A DNA stretch of 64,000 nt from Loktanella salsilacus (GTDB taxonomy: Bacteria; Pseudomonadota; Alphaproteobacteria; Rhodobacterales; Rhodobacteraceae): NCBI RefSeq assembly GCF_900114485.1, contig NZ_FOTF01000001.1:124001-188000 (forward strand), in the 5' to 3' direction. Positions 51,346-58,757 of the stretch are shown here, in pieces (the first letter of the stretch is position 1; each line of letters opens with the position of its first letter). The notes beneath the pieces are model-generated. The model was not told the DNA's origin and ran no database searches. It worked only from the letters and a program-made list of their open reading frames with translations. A program made the position numbers and the translations under genes.

Positions 51346-52368
51346 TTAGGCAGCAAGCGTCGTGACGTGTCTTAGCGCATCTAGCACCACGTCCACACCC
51401 GCGCCATCTTTATGCGCGTGCTCTGATAGGTGTCGGCGCCAAAGTCGCGCACCCGGGCGGCCTTGGAACAGGCCGAGCATGTGCCGCGTCACCTGCCCCA
51501 GCTTACCGCCAGCGGCGACGTGATCGGCGATATAGGGCAGCATGGCGTGGACGATCTGGATGGCATCGCCGGGGGTGCCATCATTAAAAATCCGCGCATC
51601 GGCGTCCAGCAGGATCGCGGCCGGGTCATGATAGGCGGCGCGGCCGATCATGACGCCGTCAAGGCCTGCGTCCAGTAGCTCCCCCGTCAGATCAAGGTCC
51701 GCAATGCCGCCGTTGATCGATAGGTGCAGGGCGGGAAACTGGGCTTTCATCGCGTGAACAAGGTCATAGTCCAGCGGGGGGATATCGCGGTTTTCCTTGG
51801 GGCTAAGCCCCTGTAGCCACGCCTTGCGGGCGTGAATGGTAAAGCGGTCAACGCCGGCTGCGCTGACGCGGGTCAGAAAATCGGGCAGCACTTGCGCGGG
51901 GTCTTGGTCATCGACGCCAATGCGGCATTTCACAGTGATCGGCAGTTTTGTGACGGCCATCATGGCAGAGACGCAATCGGCCACCAGATCAGGTTCGGTC
52001 ATCAGCACCGCGCCAAAACGCCCCGATTGCACCCGGTCAGAGGGGCAGCCGCAGTTCAAGTTCACCTCGTCATAGCCCATATCAGCTGCGATTTTCGTCG
52101 CCTGCGCCAGCAGTGCAGGGTCAGAGCCGCCAAGCTGCAAGGCGACGGGATGCTCGTCCTGCCCGTAAGCCAGCAAACGCGCGGTATCGCCGTGCACGAC
52201 GGCGGCGGCGGTGACCATTTCGGTATAAAGCAGCGCATGACGCGACATCAGCCGATGAAAGTGCCGGCAGTGACGATCCGTCCAATCCATCATCGGGGCC
52301 ACGGACAGGCGAGCGGCCTGCGTCACCCGGCTGGTCGTGAGGGCTTGGGGCGTTGGTTCATATTGCAT
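51346..52368 (-). CDS. dusA: tRNA-dihydrouridine synthase A
   Basis: FMN enzyme of 340 residues that reduces uridines 20/20a of tRNA. Signature sequences: RLSVAPMMDWTDRHCRHFHRL near the start, NLNCGCPSDRVQSGRFGAVLM with the catalytic cysteine, VKCRIGVDD, FTIHARKAWLQGLSPKENR and SINGGIADLD. The start at 52368 has AGGAG; the frame continues upstream without conservation. It ends within the ribosome site of the TauE/SafE gene, indicating a two-gene unit. Confidence 0.95.
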   Translation of the reverse strand: MQYEPTPQALTTSRVTQAARLSVAPMMDWTDRHCRHFHRLMSRHALLYTEMVTAAAVVHGDTARLLAYGQDEHPVALQLGGSDPALLAQATKIAADMGYDEVNLNCGCPSDRVQSGRFGAVLMTEPDLVADCVSAMMAVTKLPITVKCRIGVDDQDPAQVLPDFLTRVSAAGVDRFTIHARKAWLQGLSPKENRDIPPLDYDLVHAMKAQFPALHLSINGGIADLDLTGELLDAGLDGVMIGRAAYHDPAAILLDADARIFNDGTPGDAIQIVHAMLPYIADHVAAGGKLGQVTRHMLGLFQGRPGARLWRRHLSEHAHKDGAGVDVVLDALRHVTTLAA

Positions 52369-52506
52369 CGCGCAATACTCCTGTCCTGCATGCAGCATCC
52401 GGCGCGCACCGCTGCAGGGCGCGCTGGATGCTGCTTTAGCAGGCCCGCGCCGCGCCCGCAAATCGGTCGCCAGCTACGGGGTTAGGCCGCGGGGTCAGGT
52501 CGTAGA

Positions 52507-53250
52507 TTACAGCGACCAGCCGCCGTCGACGGCATGCGCCTGGCCCGTGGTAAATGCGCTGTCGTCGCTAGCAAGGTAAAGCGCGAGGGCTGCGATTTCC
52601 TCGGGCTTACCGATGCGGCCCATAGGCTGACGGCCGATAAAGGCAGCAAGGGCTGCCTCGTAGTCGCCGGTGTCGCGCAGGCGCTGGTGCATGGACGGGC
52701 TGTCCACGGTGCCGGGGCAGATCGCGTTGCAGCGAATGCCTTGCTGGATGTAGTCGGCGGCCACGGATTTCGTCATGCCGATCACGGCGGCCTTTGACGC
52801 GCAATAGGCAAAGCGGTTCGGCACGCCCTTCATCGACGACGCGACCGAGGACATGTTGATGATCGACCCGCCGCCGTTTTCCAGCATGGCCGGCAGCGCG
52901 TGCTGCATCATGCGGAACATCGCGGTGACGTTCAGATCAAAGCTAAAGTTCCAGTCCTTTTCCGAACACTCCAAAATCGTGCCATGCGCCACTACCCCGG
53001 CGCAGTTGAACAGCACGTCCAGCGGGCCTGCGTCCTGCACGACCTTTTTCACGGCCTCGCCGTCGGTCACGTCAAGCTTTACTGCCGTAATCCCGTCTAT
53101 TTGCGCCAGCTCTGCCAGCGCGGCCTCGTTGACGTCCGTGGCAATTACCTTCGCGCCCTCCTGCGCGAAAAGTTCTGCCGTGGATCGCCCGATCCCCTGC
53201 CCGGCTGCGGTAATCAGCGCCGTTTTTCCGGCTAATCTGCCTGTCGTCAT
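52507..53250 (-). CDS. SDR oxidoreductase, DHRS6/BDH2-like
   Basis: A 247-residue classical SDR: cofactor loop TAAGQGIGRSTA, NCAG at the NNAG position, active-site SSVAS and YCASKAAVIGMTKSVAADYI, and C-terminal GGWSL. Across most of its length it resembles mammalian DHRS6 (EKDWNFSFDLNV, QQGIRCNAICPGTVDSPS), an NAD-dependent dehydrogenase of hydroxybutyrate/4-oxoproline-type substrates; bacterial relatives act on 2-keto-3-deoxy sugar acids. Substrate here unassigned. Strong GGAGG site before the ATG at 53250. Confidence 0.9.
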   Translation of the reverse strand: MTTGRLAGKTALITAAGQGIGRSTAELFAQEGAKVIATDVNEAALAELAQIDGITAVKLDVTDGEAVKKVVQDAGPLDVLFNCAGVVAHGTILECSEKDWNFSFDLNVTAMFRMMQHALPAMLENGGGSIINMSSVASSMKGVPNRFAYCASKAAVIGMTKSVAADYIQQGIRCNAICPGTVDSPSMHQRLRDTGDYEAALAAFIGRQPMGRIGKPEEIAALALYLASDDSAFTTGQAHAVDGGWSL

Positions 53251-53400
53251 GTCGTCCACTCCTCCTTGGAACAGCATTTCGTGCTGCGTCGAACCCAAGC
53301 GTCGCGGCAATCCGTCGCGGCCCCTGTTCGGGGCGGAGTGAACATTTTCTAAAACGATAACGCAACACGGCGCGGGATCATTTCCGCGGCGCGTGTCGCC

Positions 53401-54813
53401 TTAGGATTGCACCGCGACTTTGTGCGCAGTGTCAAAGGGGATTGCGGCGCTGATTGTCGGTGCGGCGTCCAGCGGAATACGCAGCATGACCAAGGCGTTG
53501 CCGGTGATCGCCGCGCGTTGCAAAGCCGCTGGCAGATCAGCCAGCGTCGTCTGCACGATCTGCTGCGATGCCTTGCTGACGTCAGCCGCGATGGTCACGG
53601 CGCTGCCCGGGTTTAGCCCGTGCTGGTGCAGCGATGCGCTGATCCGGGGTGCGGCCCCGACGCCCATATAGAACACCAATGTCGTGCCGGGCACCGCGTG
53701 GGCGGCCCAGTTTTCCGGTGCCTGATCGTCGCAATGCTGCCCCGTCGTCAGCACCAGCGTATCGGTTTGCCCGCGCTGGGTCAGCGATTGGCCAAGGAAG
53801 GCAGCGGCGGCGCTGGCGGCGGTGACGCCGGGGACGATTTCGACCGGGATGTTTTGGGCGCGTGCGGCGTCCAATTCCTCGGCCGCGCGGCCAAAGATAC
53901 TGGGATCGCCGGATTTCAGGCGCACAACACGGCGGCCCTTTGCGGCCTCGGCCACGATCAGGGCGCTGATGCGGTCTTGGGGCCAAGCATGCGCGCCGAC
54001 GACCTTGCCAACGAACACGCGTTCGGCGTCGCGGCGAGCAAGCTCTAGGACCTCTGGATCGACAAGGCGATCGTAAAAGATAACATCTGCCTCTTGCAGG
54101 CGTTCGACCGCACGCAGGGTCAGCAGATCGCGTGCGCCGGGGCCTGCGCCGACAAGGGCGATATGGCCGGTGCTGGCGGGCAGCGCGCGGGTGTGGATCG
54201 TCTGCTTCAGCAGGTCAGCGGCGGCGCGTTCTTGGCCGGTTTTGTGCATCTGCCACGGTGTGTCGCCAAAGGCCCAGCGCCAGAACGCCCGCCGATCGTT
54301 GCGCGGAATCTGTGCGGCCACCGCGCCCCGCAGCCGCCCTGCCAGCGCGGCAAAGCTGCCAAGGCGCGGGTCAAGCATCTGCTCCACCTGCGTCTTGATC
54401 TGGCGGGCCAGCACGGGGGCGGTGCCTTCGGTGCCGATGGCGACGACGACGGGATCGCGGTCTACCAGCGACGGGGTGGTGATGTCGCACAGGCTGGGCT
54501 GGTCCACGACATTGACCTGCGCACCGCCTGCCTTGGCCAGCATATGCAGGGCGGCGTCCATGCCGGGGCAGCCCGTGCCGATAAAGACCATCGCCGCATC
54601 CGCAAAGCTGGCGGGGGTAATGGGGGATGGATCATGCAGGGCGCGGCCCGTGGCGACCAGATCTGCCAGTTCTGGGTCCAAGTCCTGCGCCAGCAGCACG
54701 AGTTGTCCGTCCGTTTTCAGCATCAGCCGCGCCTTTTGTGCGGCCTGCTCGCCGCCACCAGCGATGACGATGCGGCGGTTCGTGGTGCGGATGAACATCG
54801 GAAAGCTGTGCAT
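53401..54813 (-). CDS. cysG: Siroheme synthase CysG, second copy (nitrate operon)
   Basis: Trifunctional siroheme synthase of 470 residues, same order as the copy at 2826: N-terminal NRRIVIAGGGEQAAQKARLM and VDRDPVVVAIGTEGTAPVLA, C-terminal methyltransferase GHIALVGAGPGARDLLTLRA, LKSGDPSIFGRAAEE, VPGVTAASAAAA. The two copies are only moderately alike, so this is not a recent duplication. As last gene of the nitrate operon it would supply siroheme to NirB. Start at 54813 with AAAGGG, 13 bases after the previous gene. Confidence 0.95.
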   Translation of the reverse strand: MHSFPMFIRTTNRRIVIAGGGEQAAQKARLMLKTDGQLVLLAQDLDPELADLVATGRALHDPSPITPASFADAAMVFIGTGCPGMDAALHMLAKAGGAQVNVVDQPSLCDITTPSLVDRDPVVVAIGTEGTAPVLARQIKTQVEQMLDPRLGSFAALAGRLRGAVAAQIPRNDRRAFWRWAFGDTPWQMHKTGQERAAADLLKQTIHTRALPASTGHIALVGAGPGARDLLTLRAVERLQEADVIFYDRLVDPEVLELARRDAERVFVGKVVGAHAWPQDRISALIVAEAAKGRRVVRLKSGDPSIFGRAAEELDAARAQNIPVEIVPGVTAASAAAAFLGQSLTQRGQTDTLVLTTGQHCDDQAPENWAAHAVPGTTLVFYMGVGAAPRISASLHQHGLNPGSAVTIAADVSKASQQIVQTTLADLPAALQRAAITGNALVMLRIPLDAAPTISAAIPFDTAHKVAVQS

Positions 54814-54826
54814 TGTCTTATCCCTT

Positions 54827-55786
54827 TCAGGCGGCGGCGCTGCGGTGGCGGGACTGCCACAGGTCTTGGGCCAACGCCTCTGGCTTGGCGGCACCGACGG
54901 CAGACAGCGCCAGCGCGGCGGTGCTGGTGATGATGGCAGCGGCGAAATCGTCGGCCTGTTCGCCGTGCCAGACCTGCGAAAGGGTGCTGGTGGTTTCCGA
55001 CAGGCGCTGGTGGCCGGTCAGCGGCGCGCCAGTGGTGCCTTCCCAGATTGCGCCCTGTGTCAGACCGTGCAGGGTGATGTCCTTGGCGGGGTGATGTTCA
55101 AACTCTCCTCCGCCCCCTTTGAGGACGCGCAGGGTGGGCTGGCTGAGCAATAGCGCAGCGTCGCGCTGCAGCTCTCGGTATGACGGATGGAACACGCCTT
55201 GCAGGGCGACGGACGCGCTGGCGGGATTGAGCATGCGCAGCACGGTGTTGATGCAGGACCGCAGGCCGAAGACGTCGCGCAGGCGCAGCAGGTCCATCAG
55301 GCGCGGCTGCATCTGTTCCAGCGGGACATAAGCGATGCCGTCGCGGGCAAGCGCGGCAGAAGCGTCCGTCCAATCCACCTGCGTGATACCGACATCGCCA
55401 AGGGCCGCGCGCACCGAGGCGCCAGTGGCTTGGTGCGAATTCCAGCCGTGTAGCAAAACTGGATAGCCCGCCTGCGCCACAAGCCGCGCCGCGGCTAGAA
55501 ACCAAGGCTGCCCGCGCGTGCGCCCTGCGGCATAGGACGGCCAGTCAACGGCGGGCGCAGGTCCCTGCCATGCGGGCAGGGATGCGCGGGCGGCAGCGGT
55601 GAAACCTGCGATTTCAGCCGCGACCTCGCCTTTCATGCGCAGCAGCATCAGCAGTGCGCCCAGCGCCTCTGGTGCGGCGTCCCCGCGCAGGATGATCTGC
55701 ATCGCGGCAAAGGCTTCGTCTTGCGTCAGGGACCGGGCGCGGCCCTGCCCGCGGCCAAGGATTGCGACATATGGGGCGAGTGTCAT
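54827..55786 (-). CDS. TrpD2/YbiB-like glycosyltransferase-family protein
   Basis: A 319-residue protein of the anthranilate phosphoribosyltransferase-like fold: N-terminal helical domain (RSLTQDEAFAAMQIILRGDA, LGALLMLLRMKGE), then PVLLHGWNSHQATG where TrpD has its PRPP glycine loop, FGLRSCINTVLRMLNPASA and VLKGGGGEFEHHP. The TrpD2 family lacks normal TrpD activity, and E. coli YbiB binds nucleic acid. Its steady presence between nasA and cysG in alphaproteobacteria (my recollection) suggests a role in nitrate assimilation that is undefined. Overlaps nasA by four bases. Confidence 0.85.
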   Translation of the reverse strand: MTLAPYVAILGRGQGRARSLTQDEAFAAMQIILRGDAAPEALGALLMLLRMKGEVAAEIAGFTAAARASLPAWQGPAPAVDWPSYAAGRTRGQPWFLAAARLVAQAGYPVLLHGWNSHQATGASVRAALGDVGITQVDWTDASAALARDGIAYVPLEQMQPRLMDLLRLRDVFGLRSCINTVLRMLNPASASVALQGVFHPSYRELQRDAALLLSQPTLRVLKGGGGEFEHHPAKDITLHGLTQGAIWEGTTGAPLTGHQRLSETTSTLSQVWHGEQADDFAAAIITSTAALALSAVGAAKPEALAQDLWQSRHRSAAA

Positions 55787-58425
55787 TCAGCGGCCTCCAA
55801 CCGGGTTGCCTGCGCAAGAAGCACGGCAATCTCGGGTCTGCAAGAGCCGCAGTTCGTGCCCGCCCCGGTGCAGGCGCCCACCTGCGCCACGGTTGCGGCT
55901 TGGCCTGTGTCGATCACGCCCCGGATCGTATTCACGCCGACATTCAGGCAGGCGCAGACCACGGCGCCGGGGTCCGGCATATCGGCGCTGGGACGGCCTG
56001 ACAGCGGTGAGTGCGCCACCTGCCCCAGTTGCGCGGCTAGGTGATCGCGCGAGACGGCAACAGGCGTGCGCGACACGAAAAGCGCGGCCAGCAGGCGGCC
56101 TTCGTCGGTGAAGGCCATGCGCACGGTGCCTGTCGCTGGATCGCGAAAGGTCTGGCAGGGGGCGTCTGGCAAGGCGAACAGGCGGCGGGCCTCGACCTCC
56201 CAATCCTGGGGCGCGGTGTCAGCGGCCAGTTCGGCGCGCCAGCCGTTTGCGACGCGGCTGCGGGCCCAATAGGCGCTGGCGGGGCTCATGTCGCCCGCGC
56301 TGACCGCATAGCCGAACCAAGCGGCGTTATAGGGCGCAAGTGCAACCACTGCGGCCTTGCTTTCGGGCTGGCCTGACAACGGGTCAACGACGCTGGCGAC
56401 CAGCGCATCAACGCGGCCCGTCGGCGCGGTTTCCCCGGTCCAATGCATCGGGGCAAAGACTTGGCCCGGCTGCACCCGGTCGGTGATCAGCGCGCGCAGG
56501 ATGCAGCGGCCTTGCAGACTGGTAACGGTGATCAGGCCTGCAGGCGCGATGCCCAAGGCGGCAGCATCATGCGGGTGGATTTCCAAGAACGGCTCGCCCA
56601 AGTGCTGGTTCAGGCGCGGCGATTTCGCGGTGCGGGTCATGGTGTGCCACTGATCGCGGATACGTCCAGTGTTCAGCCGGAACGGAAAGCGCGGCACCGT
56701 TTTGGCGACCGGCGGGCGGGCGGCAACGGGGATCATGCGAGCGTGGCCGCTGGGGGTATAGAACTGGCCGTCTGCAAAGAACCGCACCGTCTGGCCGCGC
56801 ATAGTGACAGGCCAACGCGTGGGCATCAGCGTGTCATAACCGCCCTGCCCCAGCCCGGTCAGGCCAGAGATGTCAAAGTCCCGCCCCATCGCAGCCGCAA
56901 GCCCGGACAGCGCGGCGTATTCGTCAAAAATTTGCGCGGGGCTGGTGTAGGCAAAGGCATCGGTCCAGCCCATGCGGCGGCCCACGTCCGACATGATATC
57001 CCAATCGGCGCGGGCCTGCCCTGCGGCGGGCATCAGGGCGCGTTGGCGGCTGATGGTGCGGTCAGAATTTGTGACCGTGCCGTCCTTTTCGCCCCACCCC
57101 GTCGCGGGCAGCAGCACATGGGCCAGCCGCGCGGTGTCGGTGTTTGCGGTTACATCGCTGACAACGGTGAAATCGCAGCCTTTGATCGCATCGCGGACCA
57201 TATCGGCGTCGGGCATCGACACGGCGGGGTTGGTGCAGACAATCCACAGTGCCTTGATCTGGCCAGTGCGGACCTGTTCGAACAGATCGACGGCCTTGAG
57301 CCCTGCGCCTTCGGGCATGGCGGGGGCGTCCCAGAAATTACGCACAAGGTCGCGGTGAACCGCGTCCTCTAGGTCCAGATGACAGGCCAGCGCGTTGGCA
57401 AGCCCGCCCACTTCGCGCCCGCCCATGGCGTTGGGCTGGCCGGTGACGGAAAACGGGCCCATGCCGGGCTTGCCGATCCGGCCCGTGGCAAGGTGGCAGT
57501 TGATGATCGCGTTGACCTTATCCGTGCCGGACGACGACTGGTTCACCCCTTGGGAGAAGACGGTGACGACCTTTTCCGTGCGGGTCCACAGGTCGCAAAA
57601 GGCGGTGATCTGCGCGGGTGTCAGGCCAGTGACGCGGCCGTCCTGCGCCTGCGCGGCACGCAGGGTTTCGTCAAAACCATCAACGTGGCGCAGGTAGGCG
57701 GCATCGACGGCACCGCCCTCGTAAATCGCGGCAAGCAGGCGGTTGAACAAGGCGACATCGCTGCCCGGTTCCAGCGCCAGATGCATATCTGCCAGATCGC
57801 AGGTTGCGGTGCGGCGCGGGTCGATGACGACCACGCGCATCGCGGGGTTTGCGGCCTTGGCGGCGGCAAGGCGTTGATAAATAACCGGATGACACCACGC
57901 CAGATTGCTGCCGACCAGCACGACAAGGTCGGCAAGCTCAAGGTCCTCGTAGGTGCCCGGGACGGTGTCGGTGCCAAAGGCGCGTTTTTGCCCCGCCACG
58001 GTAGAGGCCATGCAGAGGCGCGAGTTTGTGTCGATATTGGCCGAGCCGATGAAACCTTTCATCAACTTGTTGGCGACATAGTAATCCTCGGTCAGCAGTT
58101 GGCCAGAGACATAGAAGGCAACAGAATCAGGGCCGTGGTCGGCGATGGTCTGGCTGAAACGGTCCGCGACAAGGCCAAGCGCCGTGTCCCAATCGGTGTC
58201 CACATCCAGCACGCGGGGCGTCAGCAGGCGGTCGTCCAGCGAGAGTGTTTCGCCCAGCGCGAAGCCTTTGGAACACAGCCGCCCAAGGTTGGCCGGATGT
58301 GCGGGATCGCCGCGCACCGCGACTCCGCCCGCCCCGTCCGGCTGCGCCAGCACACCGCAGCCAACGCCGCAATAGGCGCAGGTGGTGCGGATTTCGCCGG
58401 GTTGCTGCGGGCGGGTGTCCATCAT
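55783..58425 (-). CDS. nasA: Assimilatory nitrate reductase, Mo-bis-MGD catalytic subunit
   Basis: Cytoplasmic reductase of nitrate to nitrite, 880 residues. N-terminal [4Fe-4S] ligands are C16, C19, C23 and C51 (CAYCGVGCGV..LCSKG). The molybdopterin core has NTDSRLC-type sequence (NIDTNSRLCMAS), GSNLAWCHPV, FSQGVNQSSSGTDK and GQPNAMGGREVGGL. A C-terminal [2Fe-2S] Bfd-like module (about 825-870: CACLNVGVNTIRG, CTGAGTNCGSCRPEI) matches the Klebsiella-type NasA that takes electrons from a separate reductase. The start forms an ATGA overlap with nirD. Confidence 0.95.
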   Translation of the reverse strand: MMDTRPQQPGEIRTTCAYCGVGCGVLAQPDGAGGVAVRGDPAHPANLGRLCSKGFALGETLSLDDRLLTPRVLDVDTDWDTALGLVADRFSQTIADHGPDSVAFYVSGQLLTEDYYVANKLMKGFIGSANIDTNSRLCMASTVAGQKRAFGTDTVPGTYEDLELADLVVLVGSNLAWCHPVIYQRLAAAKAANPAMRVVVIDPRRTATCDLADMHLALEPGSDVALFNRLLAAIYEGGAVDAAYLRHVDGFDETLRAAQAQDGRVTGLTPAQITAFCDLWTRTEKVVTVFSQGVNQSSSGTDKVNAIINCHLATGRIGKPGMGPFSVTGQPNAMGGREVGGLANALACHLDLEDAVHRDLVRNFWDAPAMPEGAGLKAVDLFEQVRTGQIKALWIVCTNPAVSMPDADMVRDAIKGCDFTVVSDVTANTDTARLAHVLLPATGWGEKDGTVTNSDRTISRQRALMPAAGQARADWDIMSDVGRRMGWTDAFAYTSPAQIFDEYAALSGLAAAMGRDFDISGLTGLGQGGYDTLMPTRWPVTMRGQTVRFFADGQFYTPSGHARMIPVAARPPVAKTVPRFPFRLNTGRIRDQWHTMTRTAKSPRLNQHLGEPFLEIHPHDAAALGIAPAGLITVTSLQGRCILRALITDRVQPGQVFAPMHWTGETAPTGRVDALVASVVDPLSGQPESKAAVVALAPYNAAWFGYAVSAGDMSPASAYWARSRVANGWRAELAADTAPQDWEVEARRLFALPDAPCQTFRDPATGTVRMAFTDEGRLLAALFVSRTPVAVSRDHLAAQLGQVAHSPLSGRPSADMPDPGAVVCACLNVGVNTIRGVIDTGQAATVAQVGACTGAGTNCGSCRPEIAVLLAQATRLEAAE

Positions 58426-58757
58426 GCCACCTGTGCGCGGCGCAGTTTGGCGGTATCGAGCAGGATGCGCCCGCCCTCGACGCGGATGGGATAGGTATTC
58501 ACCGCGCCGGTGTCTGCGCCTTGCGCCAATCCAGTGTCTAGCCGCAGCACCATGTTGTGCAGCGGACAGGTGACGGACCTGCCGTGCACGATACCCTCTG
58601 ACAGGGGGCCGCCCTTGTGTGGGCAGGCGTCGTCAATGGCGAACACCTCGTTGTCGATGGTGCGGAACACGGCGACGCAGCCGATGTGGGTTTTCACCAC
58701 GCGCGCGCCGCGTTCGGGGATGTCTTCGAGCGCGCCAATATCGGTCCAGTTGGTCAT
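58422..58757 (-). CDS. nirD: Nitrite reductase small subunit NirD (Rieske type)
   Basis: A 111-residue Rieske-fold subunit of NADH-dependent nitrite reductase. All four [2Fe-2S] ligands are kept: C45 and H47 (ACPHKGGPLSEG), C64 and H67 (CPLHN). Some NirD proteins, such as E. coli's, lack them, so this subunit may carry a cluster. ATGA overlaps join it to nirB before and nasA after. Confidence 0.93.
   Translation of the reverse strand: MTNWTDIGALEDIPERGARVVKTHIGCVAVFRTIDNEVFAIDDACPHKGGPLSEGIVHGRSVTCPLHNMVLRLDTGLAQGADTGAVNTYPIRVEGGRILLDTAKLRRAQVA

Noticed and set aside
57379-58494. 371-codon plus-strand frame opposite nasA
   Set aside because: Antisense shadow of the molybdopterin core; no start signal or family pattern.
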